The notes beneath the pieces are model-generated. The model had not been told where the DNA came from, ran no database searches, and worked only from the letters and a program-made list of their open reading frames with translations. Made by a program: the position numbers and the translations under genes. A stretch of DNA of 64,000 nt from Streptomyces sp. SID13726 (GTDB taxonomy: Bacteria > Actinomycetota > Actinomycetes > Streptomycetales > Streptomycetaceae), in contig NZ_JAAGLY010000021.1 of NCBI RefSeq assembly GCF_010548375.1, forward strand, positions 1 to 64,000, given 5' to 3'. Of this stretch, positions 6,855 through 15,676 are shown one piece after another. Each line of letters starts with the position of its first letter. The stretch's first letter is position 1.

Positions 6855-8810
6855 ATGTCCGACCACTCCATTCCCGCCGCAGAGCCCGGTGCCGGTGCCG
6901 GCACCGAAGAGGGCGAGTCAGGTCAGGGGGGCGCGTCCGGGACGGGTGCGTCTCTGGAGGGCGCGTCCGGGGAGAGCGCGTCCCAGAGCGCCTCCTCGAA
7001 GAGGGCCACCCCTGGCAAGGGGCGAGTGTCCAACAGGCGCCAGCCCCAGGGACACGCGTCCAAGGCACGCGCCTCCACGGCCGGGTCCTCCGAGACCGCT
7101 GCCTCCCCGGAGAGCCCCTCCTCGGCGAACGGCCCTGAGAGGGACGGTCCTGAGAAGGACGGTCCTGAGGGGGATGGCCCTGAGGGGGATGGCCCTGAGG
7201 CGGGCAACTCCCAGGGAGACGGTCCAGAGGCGGGCACCCCCGAGACCGACAGCTCCCAGGCGAGCGGTTCCCAGCCGGGTGGGCTCCAGGCCGACAGCTC
7301 CCAGACGGGCGGGCCCAAGACGAACGCGCCCAAGGCCGGTAGCCCCCAAGCAGGCGGGTCTCAGACGGACGGGCCCACAGCGAGCGGGCCCAAGACGAGC
7401 GGGTCCAAGGCCAGCACCCCCCAGACCAGCAGGCCCACAACGAGCGGGCCCAAGGCCGACACCCCCCAGACCAGCAGGCCCACGAAGAGCGGGCCCAAAA
7501 CCGGCACCCCCCAGACCAGCAGGCCCACGAAGAGCGGGCCCAAAACCGGCACCCCCCACACAGCCGCCCCCGAGACCACCGCCTCCCCCACCAACGGCAT
7601 CTCACGCCGAACCCTCCTCGGCACCGCCGGTGCCACCGGGCTCGTCCTAGGGGCGGCCGGTGGGGCCGTGGGGTATGCCGCCGCGCCCGCCGGGGCGACT
7701 CCGCTGAGCTCCGTGGGCAGTACCGAGGCGATGTTCCACGTGAAACATCAGCCCGGCATCACCCAGGGGCTCCAGGCCCGCGGCCATCTCGTCGCCTTCG
7801 ACCTGGCCGCGGGCGCGGGCCGCAAGGAGGCCGCCGCGCTGCTGCGGCGGTGGTCCCGGACCGCGGAGCTGCTGATGGCGGGGGAGGCCGTGGGGGCCCA
7901 CGACACGGATGTCGCCCGGGACGCGGGGCCGTCCGCGCTGACGGTGACCTTCGGCTTCGGGCACAGCTTCTTCGCCAGGACCGGACTGGAGAAGCAGCGC
8001 CCCGTCGCCCTCGACCCGCTGCCCGACTTCTCCTCCGACCACCTCGACAAGTCCCGCAGCAACGGCGACCTGTGGGTGCAGATCGGCGCCGACGACGCCC
8101 TGGTCGCCTTCCACGCCCTGCGCGCGATCCAGAAGGACGCGGGCAGCGCGGCCAAGGTCCGCTGGCAGATGAACGGCTTCAACCGCACCCCGGGTGCCAC
8201 GGCCCACCCCATGACCGCCCGCAACCTCATGGGCCAGCTGGACGGCACCCGCAATCCGAAGCCGGCCGAGTCCGACTTCGACGAGCGGATCTTCGTCCCG
8301 GCGTCCGTCACGAAGGACCCGTCGTGGATGGCCAACGGCTCCTACGCCGTCGTACGACGGATTCGGATGCTGTTGGACGACTGGGAGAAGCTGACGCTCG
8401 GGGCCCAGGAGGCCGTCATCGGGCGCCGGAAGGCGAACGGGGCCGCGCTGTCCGGCGGCACCGAGACGACCGCGATGGACCTGGAGAAGACGGACGCGCA
8501 GGGCGATCTGGCGGTCCCCATCAACGCGCACGCCCGGATCACCCGGCCCGACCAGAACGGGGGCGCGGCGATCCTGCGGCGCCCGTTCTCGTACCACGAC
8601 GGCATCGACGCGGACGGAGTCCCGGACGCCGGTCTGCTGTTCGTGTGCTGGCAGGCGGACCCGCTGCGCGGCTTCGTCCCGCTCCAGCGCAAGCTCGACC
8701 GCGGGGACGCGCTCTCCCAGTACATCCGGCACGAGTCGAGCGGGCTGTTCGCGGTGCCGGGCGGGGCGGCGGAGGGCGGGTACGTGGGGCAGGGGCTGCT
8801 GGAGGGGTGA
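6855..8810 (+). CDS. dtpA: DyP-type haem peroxidase with Tat signal and a very long repetitive N-terminal extension
   Basis: 651 residues from ATG 6855. The catalytic part is a standard DyP (EfeB/DtpA) peroxidase of about 375 residues, with the GxxDG motif at 460-464 (GQLDG) and the proximal haem His581 in SYHDG. A twin-arginine signal (SRRTLLGTAG) begins near residue 250. Before it lie about 248 residues rich in Gly, Pro, Ser, Thr, Asp and Glu, including three 15-residue repeats. In S. lividans the equivalent peroxidase is exported by Tat and works with Sco and EcuC to mature the copper oxidase GlxA. Here the signal is far from the start; an in-frame GTG at 7026 would shorten the extension only partly. 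A parS site lies inside the gene. Confidence 0.88.
   Translation: MSDHSIPAAEPGAGAGTEEGESGQGGASGTGASLEGASGESASQSASSKRATPGKGRVSNRRQPQGHASKARASTAGSSETAASPESPSSANGPERDGPEKDGPEGDGPEGDGPEAGNSQGDGPEAGTPETDSSQASGSQPGGLQADSSQTGGPKTNAPKAGSPQAGGSQTDGPTASGPKTSGSKASTPQTSRPTTSGPKADTPQTSRPTKSGPKTGTPQTSRPTKSGPKTGTPHTAAPETTASPTNGISRRTLLGTAGATGLVLGAAGGAVGYAAAPAGATPLSSVGSTEAMFHVKHQPGITQGLQARGHLVAFDLAAGAGRKEAAALLRRWSRTAELLMAGEAVGAHDTDVARDAGPSALTVTFGFGHSFFARTGLEKQRPVALDPLPDFSSDHLDKSRSNGDLWVQIGADDALVAFHALRAIQKDAGSAAKVRWQMNGFNRTPGATAHPMTARNLMGQLDGTRNPKPAESDFDERIFVPASVTKDPSWMANGSYAVVRRIRMLLDDWEKLTLGAQEAVIGRRKANGAALSGGTETTAMDLEKTDAQGDLAVPINAHARITRPDQNGGAAILRRPFSYHDGIDADGVPDAGLLFVCWQADPLRGFVPLQRKLDRGDALSQYIRHESSGLFAVPGGAAEGGYVGQGLLEG
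7422..7556 (+). repeat. 45-bp in-frame tandem repeat (3 units) in the DyP N-terminal extension
   Basis: Units at 7422-7466, 7467-7511 and 7512-7556 each encode QTSRPT(T/K)SGPK(A/T)(D/G)TP. The last two are identical over most of their length. More degenerate Gly/Pro/Asp units run upstream from about 7130. Confidence 0.9.
7733..7746. promoter_or_regulatory. parS site inside the DyP peroxidase coding sequence
   Basis: GTTCCACGTGAAAC, one mismatch from the Streptomyces parS consensus GTTTCACGTGAAAC. ParB binds such sites around oriC. It is translated as part of MFHVKH (residues 293-298 of the peroxidase), directly after the Tat signal region. Confidence 0.85.
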
Positions 8811-8878
8811 GGTTACGCGGGTTCACCCGGTCGTGAGACGCGTGGGCCGCGTTCCACAAGGGCCATTAGGGTGAGGTC

Positions 8879-9811
8879 ATGCCAGCGAGCTACGCGTATC
8901 TCGGCCCTGAGGGCACCTTCACCGAAGTCGCCCTGCGGACGCTGCCCGAGACGGCGACCCGGGAGCTGATCCCCTATGTGTCGGTGCAGTCCGCGCTGGA
9001 CGCGGTGCGCGCGGGTGAGGCCGAGGCCGCTTTCGTGCCGATCGAGAACTCCGTCGAGGGCGGCATCACCACCACCCTCGACGAGCTGGTCGCGGGCGCC
9101 CCGCTGATGATCTACCGCGAGGTGCTGCTGTCGATCACCTTCGCGCTGCTGGTCAGGCCGGGCACCAAGCTGACCGACATCAAGACGGTCTCCGCGCACC
9201 CGGCCGCCCAGCCGCAGGTGCGCAACTGGCTGCGGAACCACCTCCCGGACGCCCTGTGGGAGTCGGCCGCCTCGAACGCGGACGCCGCCCGGCTGGTCCA
9301 GGAGGGCCAGTACGACGCGGCCTTCGCCGGCGAGTTCGCGGCCGCCCGGTACGGGCTGACGGCCCTGGAGACCGGCATCCACGACGCCGAGAACGCGCAG
9401 ACCAGGTTCGTGCTGGTCGGCCGTCCGGCCCGGCCCGCCGCACCGACCGGTGCCGACAAGACCTCCGTCGTGCTGTGGCAGCGCGACGACCACCCCGGCG
9501 GGCTGCGCGATCTGCTGGGCGAGTTCGCCACCCGCGGGATCAACCTGATGCTGCTCCAGTCCCGGCCCACCGGCGCCGGTATCGGCAACTACTGCTTCTG
9601 CATCGACGCCGAGGGGCACATCACCGACCGGCGGGTGGCGGACGCCCTGATGGGGCTGAAGCGGATCTGCCGCGAGGTGCGTTTCCTCGGTTCGTACCCG
9701 CGTGCAGACCGGCAAGCCGCTGACCTGGGGGCACCGCTGACCGGCACCTCGGACGAGGAGTTCATGGCGGCCTCGGACTGGGTGGCCCGCTGCCAGGACG
9801 GCCGCTTCTGA
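8879..9811 (+). CDS. pheA: Prephenate dehydratase
   Basis: 310 residues, the normal length for the monofunctional actinobacterial enzyme, which converts prephenate to phenylpyruvate in phenylalanine synthesis. The dehydratase domain starts at residue 4 (YAYLGPEGTFTE) and includes IENSVEGG and the catalytic Thr-Arg-Phe triad at 175-177 (QTRFVLVG). A regulatory ACT domain follows (about 195-285) with the LQSRPT motif used for phenylalanine feedback binding. It is transcribed alone: 68 bases separate it from the DyP gene and over 500 from serS. Confidence 0.97.
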   Translation: MPASYAYLGPEGTFTEVALRTLPETATRELIPYVSVQSALDAVRAGEAEAAFVPIENSVEGGITTTLDELVAGAPLMIYREVLLSITFALLVRPGTKLTDIKTVSAHPAAQPQVRNWLRNHLPDALWESAASNADAARLVQEGQYDAAFAGEFAAARYGLTALETGIHDAENAQTRFVLVGRPARPAAPTGADKTSVVLWQRDDHPGGLRDLLGEFATRGINLMLLQSRPTGAGIGNYCFCIDAEGHITDRRVADALMGLKRICREVRFLGSYPRADRQAADLGAPLTGTSDEEFMAASDWVARCQDGRF

Positions 9812-9846
9812 CCGCTCCTGGAGCCGGTCCTACCTGCAGATTTTAG

Positions 9847-9868
9847 TTATCCACAGGAGTTATCCACA
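9847..9868 (+). promoter_or_regulatory. Two DnaA boxes (TTATCCACA), 13 bp apart
   Basis: Perfect TTATCCACA nonamers at 9847-9855 and 9860-9868, just downstream of pheA. This is the strongest bacterial DnaA-box sequence. It forms the left part of a larger cluster in the pheA-serS gap. Confidence 0.75.
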
Positions 9869-10120
9869 GGTCCGCTTCTCGACCTGGGGACAAGTCGACA
9901 ACAACAGGTGACCCTGTCGACAAATCGGCCCTCAGGCCGCTTCCGTGTCCACACGCGCGCACGTCACCCTTCGTCCACTGTTTTCCTTTAGTCAATCCTT
10001 TGGGGTGACCGGTTTCCACTCAAAAGTAGGGGTAAAAGGAGGTTTGCGACAGGAATCCTCGGCGTGATCCCCAGGTTTCGGAGTGATCGATTCCGAAATC
10101 CACAGATCCTCCGCACACCC

Positions 10121-10160
10121 TGTGGATAACTCTTTGGAGGGTGTGGATACCTGTGGACAA
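10121..10160 (-). promoter_or_regulatory. Three DnaA boxes in opposite orientation
   Basis: TGTGGATAA (10121-10129), TGTGGATAC (10142-10150) and TGTGGACAA (10152-10160). The last is the exact complement of the Streptomyces consensus TTGTCCACA. They lie about 200 bp upstream of the serS start. Confidence 0.75.
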
Positions 10161-10354
10161 CCACGAGCCAAGTCCCGCTCTCCACAAGGGAGTCGAGTCA
10201 ACCCGACGCCTCGCCCGTGCTTCGTCCCGGGGAGCGGTGGCGCATTTCATTGACACGTTGCGCAATTCCCCCATAACGGAACGTAAGCCGCGATTCATCA
10301 CGGTCGGCAATAGTGAGTCGTGGGCCGTATCCCCGCACCGGTAGCCTTGGCCGC

Positions 10355-11644
10355 GTGATTGACCTTCGCCTGCTCCGTGAGGACCCCGACCGAGTGCGCG
10401 CGTCCCAGCGCGCCCGTGGAGAGGACGTCGCCCTCGTCGACGCCCTCCTGTCTGCCGACGAGCGGCGCAGGTCGTCCGGCGTCCGCTTCGACGAGCTGCG
10501 TTCCGAGCAGAAGGCGCTCGGCAAGCTCATCCCCAAGGCCTCCGGTGACGAGAAGGCCGAGCTGCTGAAGAAGACCGGCCAGCTCGCCGCCGACGTCAAG
10601 GCCGCCGACGCGGAGCAGCACGAGGCCGACGAGGAGACCAAGCGCCTCCTCCTCCAGCTCGGCAACCTCGTCCACCCCGACGTCCCCGTCGGCGGCGAGG
10701 AGGACTTCGTCGTCCTGGAGACGCACGGCACCATCCGCGACTTCGGCGCCGAGGGCTTCGAGCCCAAGGACCACCTGGAGCTCGGCGAGGCGCTGGGCGC
10801 CATCGACGTCGAGCGCGGCGCCAAGGTCTCCGGCTCGCGCTTCTACTACCTCACCGGCGTCGGCGCCCTGCTGGAGCTGGCCCTGGTCAACGCGGCCATC
10901 GCGCAGGCCACCGAGGCCGGCTTCACGCCGATGCTGACCCCGGCCCTGGTCCGCCCGCGCGCCATGGAGGGCACCGGCTTCCTCGGCCAGGCCGCCGAGA
11001 ACGTCTACCACCTGGAGAAGGACGACTACTACCTGGTCGGCACCTCCGAGGTCCCGCTCGCCGCGTACCACATGGACGAGATCCTCGACGCGGACAAGCT
11101 GCCGATGCGCTACGCCGGCTTCTCGCCGTGCTTCCGCCGCGAGGCCGGCACGTACGGCAAGGACACCCGGGGCATCTTCCGCGTGCACCAGTTCGACAAG
11201 GTCGAGATGTTCTCGTACGTCGCCCCCGAGGACGCGGAGAACGAGCACCAGCGCCTCCTGGACTGGGAGAAGCAGTGGCTCACCGGCCTCGAACTGCCCT
11301 TCCAGGTCATCGACGTGGCCTCGGGCGACCTCGGTGCCTCCGCCTCCCGCAAGTTCGACTGCGAGGCGTGGATCCCCACCCAGGGCAAGTACCGCGAGCT
11401 GACCTCGGCCTCCAACTGCGACGGCTTCCAGGCCCGCCGCCTCTCCGTCCGGATGCGTGACACCAGCGACGGCAAGAACAGGGTCCAGCCGCTGGCAACG
11501 CTCAACGGCACGCTGTGCGCGGTCCCGCGCACCATCGTGGCGATCCTGGAGAACCACCAGCTGGCCGACGGTTCGGTGCGGGTGCCCGAGGTGCTGCGTC
11601 CCTACCTGGGCGGCCGGGAGCTGCTGGAGCCGGTCGCCAAGTGA
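10355..11644 (+). CDS. serS: Seryl-tRNA synthetase
   Basis: 429 residues from the GTG at 10355 (MIDLRLLREDPDRV), the typical start of bacterial SerRS. An N-terminal coiled-coil arm (about 1-110) binds the long variable arm of tRNA-Ser. The class II catalytic core follows with motif 2 (FSPCFRREAGTYGKDTRG) and motif 3 near the C-terminus (NGTLCAVPRTIVAILENHQ). Length matches the family. The stop overlaps the GTG start of the following HAD gene (GTGA), implying translational coupling. Confidence 0.98.
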   Translation: MIDLRLLREDPDRVRASQRARGEDVALVDALLSADERRRSSGVRFDELRSEQKALGKLIPKASGDEKAELLKKTGQLAADVKAADAEQHEADEETKRLLLQLGNLVHPDVPVGGEEDFVVLETHGTIRDFGAEGFEPKDHLELGEALGAIDVERGAKVSGSRFYYLTGVGALLELALVNAAIAQATEAGFTPMLTPALVRPRAMEGTGFLGQAAENVYHLEKDDYYLVGTSEVPLAAYHMDEILDADKLPMRYAGFSPCFRREAGTYGKDTRGIFRVHQFDKVEMFSYVAPEDAENEHQRLLDWEKQWLTGLELPFQVIDVASGDLGASASRKFDCEAWIPTQGKYRELTSASNCDGFQARRLSVRMRDTSDGKNRVQPLATLNGTLCAVPRTIVAILENHQLADGSVRVPEVLRPYLGGRELLEPVAK

Positions 11645-12438
11645 GTTTCCCGTACCGGCTGATCGCGACCGATCTCGACGGAACGCTCCTGCGCTCCGAC
11701 GAGTCGGTCTCGCGGCGTACCCGTGACGCCCTCGCCGCGGCCACCGCCGAGGGTGCCGCCCACATCGTCGTCACCGGACGCGGTGTCCGCTGGACGCGGC
11801 ACATCCTCGACGACCTGGGCTACCAGGGCCTCGCGGTCTGCGGACAGGGCTCGCAGGTGTACGACGCCGGCGAGCACCGTCTGCTGACGTCGGTGACGTT
11901 GGACCGGCAGCTGGCCGCGGTGGCCCTCGCGAAGATCGAGGCGGAGATCGGCCCGCTGTTCCTGGCGGCGAGCCGCAGCGGCCTCGACGGAGATGTGCTG
12001 GTCGGGCCGGGGTACGCGGTGACCGGCGCGCTGCCGTCGGTGCCCTTCACGGACGCGTCCGATCTGTGGGCGGCCCCGCTGAGCAAGATCTACATCCAGC
12101 ATCCGGAGCTGTCGGACGACAAGCTGGCGGAGGCCTCGGTGCGAGCCGCGGGCGGCTTCGTCACGGTCGCGATGGCGGGCCAGGGCATCGTCGAACTGCT
12201 GCCGCTGGGCCTGTCGAAGGCGACCGGACTGTCCCTGGCCGCCCGGCGCCTCGGCTTGAAGGCGGCGGACACGATCGCCTTCGGCGACATGCCGAACGAC
12301 ATTCCGATGTTCGCCTGGGCGTCCTACGGGGTCGCGATGGCGGACGCCCACGAGGAACTCAAGGCGGTCGCCGACGAGGTGACGGCCTCCCACGAGGAGG
12401 ACGGCATCGCGGTGGTGCTGGAGCGGTTGCTGGGCTGA
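11641..12438 (+). CDS. HAD-superfamily Cof-type phosphatase
   Basis: 265 residues starting at the GTG that overlaps the serS stop. Motif I is DLDGT at 11-15, motif II lies in VVTGRG, and the last motif is FGDMPNDIPM near residue 220. The large C2 cap between motifs I and IV is typical of Cof/YbiV sugar-phosphate and FMN/PLP phosphatases. The substrate cannot be read from sequence. It shares its layout with the second HAD gene at 22827-23693. Confidence 0.9.
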   Translation: MSFPYRLIATDLDGTLLRSDESVSRRTRDALAAATAEGAAHIVVTGRGVRWTRHILDDLGYQGLAVCGQGSQVYDAGEHRLLTSVTLDRQLAAVALAKIEAEIGPLFLAASRSGLDGDVLVGPGYAVTGALPSVPFTDASDLWAAPLSKIYIQHPELSDDKLAEASVRAAGGFVTVAMAGQGIVELLPLGLSKATGLSLAARRLGLKAADTIAFGDMPNDIPMFAWASYGVAMADAHEELKAVADEVTASHEEDGIAVVLERLLG

Positions 12439-12457
12439 CGCCCGGTGAGAACGTCTC

Positions 12458-12562
<105 letters not shown>

Positions 12563-12828
12563 GGGTGGGCGGCCTCACGCGAGAGCGACATCGCGTGCTC
12601 GAAGCGGCCGCCCCGGGCAGGTTCCTCTGACGGTGGACTCGACGGTGGCGTAACTACACCGGAGTCCTCCGAGGGCTGCCCTGAAGGGAGTGCGGCGGAC
12701 TGTCGTGCATGGACATCGCCGTACTCCTCCCCAGTGTGTGGCGCCGGTCCGACCCGGCGTCCTGGACACAACCATCGTGCCTGTCCGCCGAGTTGGATGC
12801 CACCGAATTAAACGGCCGGGTGTTCGAA

Positions 12829-13026
12829 CTAGCGGCGTCCCCACCGCTTGCGGCGCTTGCTGAAGAACCACCCCGCGGGCGGCTCGTCGGAGCGCCAGGG
12901 CTGCGGCTCGGGCGACTCCCGGCGCCAGCGCGCGGCGAGCATACGGGCCCGGGCAGACGGCTCGTTCGTCTCGGCGGACCGTATGAAGTCATCGTCGAGG
13001 ACCAGGTCGTCCCAGTCGTCTGCCAT
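12829..13026 (-). CDS. Small conserved hypothetical protein (65 aa)
   Basis: Starts at ATG 13024-13026 with MADDWDDLVLDDDF. An acidic head is followed by a helix rich in Arg and Ala and a basic, aromatic tail (WFFSKRRKRWGRR). I recognise similar short proteins in other streptomycetes at the same place, but no function is known to me. Opposite charges at the two ends suggest binding to nucleic acid or a protein partner, which is inference only. Confidence 0.7.
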   Translation of the reverse strand: MADDWDDLVLDDDFIRSAETNEPSARARMLAARWRRESPEPQPWRSDEPPAGWFFSKRRKRWGRR

Positions 13027-13129
13027 GCCTCTTCCCTTCGACTCGCAGCCGAACATTCCCCTTTGTCCAGTGTGCCCCGACAGGGATGAAGTCCCTGTCA
13101 ATAAGCCCGGCATCAGGGGCCGCCGTCCG

Positions 13130-13849
13130 CTACTCCTCGCCCGCCAGCGTCAGCGACCGCAGCTTCTGTCCCGCGTACCAGGTCGCGAGGACGGTCACCA
13201 CGACCAGCAGCACCGTGGCCGTCGGCAGGCCGACGTCCGAGGTGACCAGGTCCCCGCCCGCGACCTTGTGGGCCACGGCCAGCGACCACTGCTGGACGCT
13301 CAGCGTGCGCGCCCCGGCGACTAGGGAGCCGAACAGGGCCTCCCAGACCAGCGCGTAGACGAGCCCGAAGACCACCGCGTGCCGGGAGACCGTGCCGAGC
13401 AGCAGGAAGAGCGCCGCGTAGGCGATCGAGGAGACCAGCGCGGCCACCGTGTAAGCGACGGCGATCTGCTGGCCGTTGCCGTTGAGGATGAGCCCCGCGA
13501 TGAAGGTGGGCAGCGCCGAGAACACCATCGTGACGGCGATCGCCACGATGAGCTTGGTGAAGATGATCGTCGGCCGCTTGATCGGCTTGGACAGCAGGTA
13601 CACCACCGAGCCGTCGTCGATCTCGGGGCCGATCGCGCCGGTGCCCGCGATGACGCCGATGATCGGCACCATCGTGGCGAGCGCTAGCCCGCCCAGCAGG
13701 TCGGAGGCGGTCTGGTCGTCGGCGCCGACCAGTCCGCGCACGATCACGGAGATCACGATCAGCAGCAGGGGCAGGGCGCCCAGGATGAGGGCCCGGCGGC
13801 GGCCGAGCAGGGCCCGGTAGGTGAGTCGGGCGACTGTGGGGTCGTACAT
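13130..13849 (-). CDS. ABC transporter permease (ABC-2 type)
   Basis: 239 residues, six predicted membrane helices, starting MYDPTVARLTYRALLGRRRA at ATG 13847-13849. The conserved ABC-2 cytoplasmic motif near residues 75-92 (GPEIDDGSVVYLLSKPI) is present. The gene follows its ATPase partner (13860-14771) by 10 bases. With the next pair upstream it forms a four-gene operon of two ATPases and two permeases. The exported substrate is unknown. Confidence 0.88.
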   Translation of the reverse strand: MYDPTVARLTYRALLGRRRALILGALPLLLIVISVIVRGLVGADDQTASDLLGGLALATMVPIIGVIAGTGAIGPEIDDGSVVYLLSKPIKRPTIIFTKLIVAIAVTMVFSALPTFIAGLILNGNGQQIAVAYTVAALVSSIAYAALFLLLGTVSRHAVVFGLVYALVWEALFGSLVAGARTLSVQQWSLAVAHKVAGGDLVTSDVGLPTATVLLVVVTVLATWYAGQKLRSLTLAGEE

Positions 13850-13859
13850 CTTCGGCCTC

Positions 13860-14771
13860 CTACGCCGCGACGAGATACGAGAAGACGGACTCGAGGGACT
13901 CGTCGGACGGCGAGACCGTGAGCAGCCGGATGCCGTGGTCGCGGGCGACCCGGGGCAGCAGCGCGGTGAAGCGGCCGAAGTCGACGGCCTGGACGTGCAA
14001 CGCACCTTCCGCCAGGTCGACCTCGATGCCGGAGGTCGACGGGTCGGCGATCAGCGCAGCCGCGAGGGCGCGGTCGTCGCTTGAGCGCACCAGGTAGCGG
14101 TGCGGACGGTCCGTCATCAGACGGCGGATCCTGCGGAAGTCCCCGCTGGCCGCGTGCCGTCCGGCCACCACGACCTCGATGTGCCAGGCGAGTTGCTCGA
14201 CCTCTTCGAGGATGTGCGAGGAGAACAGGACCGTACGGCCCTCGTCGCCCATGCGGCGCAGCAGGTCCATCAACTGCATGCGCTGGCGCGGGTCCATGCC
14301 GTTGAACGGCTCGTCCAGCAGGAGCAGCGACGGGTCGTGCACCAGGGCGCTCGCCATCTTCACGCGCTGGCGCATGCCCTTGGAGTACGTCGAGATCTTG
14401 CGGTCCTGCGCGTACTCCATCTCGACCGTCGCGAGGGCCTTCTGGGCCGCCTTGGCGCCAAGGCCGTGCAACTCCGCGTTGGCGACGACGAATTCGCGCC
14501 CGGTGAGGAAGTCGTACATCGCCTCGCGCTCGGGGACGATGCCGATGTGCCGGTAGATCGCCTCGTTGCGCCACACCTGCTGTCCGTCGAGGGTGACGGT
14601 GCCGGTGGAGGGGGCGAGGAAGCCGCCCATCATGTTGATGAGGGTGGACTTCCCGGCGCCGTTGGGACCGAGGAGGCCGGTGACGCCGGGGCCGATCGTC
14701 ATGGTGATGTCGTTGACGGCGACCACGTTGCCGAACCAGCGGGAGACGTGGTCGATCTGGAGCGTGGTCAC
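13860..14771 (-). CDS. ABC transporter ATP-binding protein
   Basis: 303 residues from the GTG at 14769-14771 (TTLQIDHVSRWFG). Walker A GPNGAGKST is at 35-43, the signature is in YSKGMRQR and Walker B is LLLLDEPFNG. A C-terminal extension of about 80 residues follows the nucleotide-binding domain, as in multidrug or bacitracin-type exporters. It overlaps the upstream permease gene by four bases and precedes its own permease by 10, so all are translated together. Confidence 0.92.
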   Translation of the reverse strand: MTTLQIDHVSRWFGNVVAVNDITMTIGPGVTGLLGPNGAGKSTLINMMGGFLAPSTGTVTLDGQQVWRNEAIYRHIGIVPEREAMYDFLTGREFVVANAELHGLGAKAAQKALATVEMEYAQDRKISTYSKGMRQRVKMASALVHDPSLLLLDEPFNGMDPRQRMQLMDLLRRMGDEGRTVLFSSHILEEVEQLAWHIEVVVAGRHAASGDFRRIRRLMTDRPHRYLVRSSDDRALAAALIADPSTSGIEVDLAEGALHVQAVDFGRFTALLPRVARDHGIRLLTVSPSDESLESVFSYLVAA

Positions 14772-15676
14772 AGTCCCACCTTCTTGTAGCGGCGCAGCAG
14801 GAGGCCGTAGCAGGCGGCGATCAGGCCGAGGACGGCGAGGACGTAGACGACCCCTTCGCCGTTGTTCGGGCCCACCGCGCCGGGGAACGCCGAGCTCGCG
14901 CCGAGGAAGGCCGACTGGAGTCCGTCGATGAGCGTGATCGGCGAGAAGAGGCCGATCCACGGGATGGCGCTGCCGCTGCCCTGGGCGTCGGCGATGGCCT
15001 GGAGGGTGGAGACGGCGCCGTAGGAGATGGTCATGACGGCGATCACGGCCGCGATGCCGAAGCCGCGGCGCGGGGTGACCGACGCGATGACCAGGCCGAT
15101 GCCGGCGAAGAGCAGTGAGAGCAGGGCCACGGAGACGAGTCCCTGCCCGAATCCCTTGGTCTGGTCGGCGAAGTCCAGCTTCGCCAGCAGCGCGCCCACG
15201 TAGAGCACGATCAGCGGGGCGGCGGTCAGGACGAACATCGCGGAGGCCAGCGCCGCGTACTTGGCGCGGACGTAGTCGGCGGTCTCGATCGGCCGCGAGA
15301 AGTACAGCGGGACGGTCTTGAAGCGCAGGTCGCGCGAGACGGACTGGGGTGCCTGCGAGGCGACGTACAGGCTGATGACGGCCTGCATGATGATCGCGTA
15401 GCGGGTGTAGTCGACCGGGAGGTCGTTGGCCTTGGTGGCGACCGCGACGGCGACCATGATGGCCGCCGGCACGCACATCACCACGAACAGCAGCATCGGC
15501 AGCACCTTGGACTTCACCGAGCGGCCGAGGCCGTAGGCGCCGCGCAGGGACTGCGAGTAGAGCGAGCGGGTGGCGTAGGAGCGGCCGAGGCGGGGGCCGT
15601 CGTAGCTCCGGTAGCCGATGTTGTGGATACGGGTCTGGTCACCCGAGGGGGCGGTGACCGGGTGCTCAACTGCCAT
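14768..15676 (-). CDS. ABC transporter permease
   Basis: 302 residues. About 55 cytoplasmic residues (IHNIGYRSYDGPRLGR) precede six membrane helices with ABC-2 permease spacing. The SRDLRFKTVPLYFSRPIE segment near 118-135 is the cytoplasmic coupling loop. It overlaps the upstream ATPase gene (15666-16646) by 11 bases and the downstream ATPase gene by four, so the two transporters may form one mixed complex or two paralogous exporters. Confidence 0.88.
   Translation of the reverse strand: MAVEHPVTAPSGDQTRIHNIGYRSYDGPRLGRSYATRSLYSQSLRGAYGLGRSVKSKVLPMLLFVVMCVPAAIMVAVAVATKANDLPVDYTRYAIIMQAVISLYVASQAPQSVSRDLRFKTVPLYFSRPIETADYVRAKYAALASAMFVLTAAPLIVLYVGALLAKLDFADQTKGFGQGLVSVALLSLLFAGIGLVIASVTPRRGFGIAAVIAVMTISYGAVSTLQAIADAQGSGSAIPWIGLFSPITLIDGLQSAFLGASSAFPGAVGPNNGEGVVYVLAVLGLIAACYGLLLRRYKKVGL

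Larger units (their letters stand above)
9812..10354. other. 543-bp pheA-serS intergenic region carrying a DnaA-box cluster
   Basis: This gap has no convincing gene. It is clearly less GC-rich than its neighbours and holds DnaA-box-like nonamers in both orientations: TTATCCACA at 9847 and 9860, TGTGGATAA at 10121, TGTGGATAC at 10142 and TGTGGACAA at 10152, with further partial matches (GTCCACAC near 9947). The serS promoter must lie in its right end. A short open frame starting at 10141 reads through the boxes and lacks coding character. Confidence 0.75.

Noticed and set aside
9812..10354. The DnaA-box cluster as the chromosomal origin
   Set aside because: dnaA, dnaN, rpmH and gyrB are absent, the box number is much lower than in Streptomyces oriC, and parS density points to an origin beyond the right edge.
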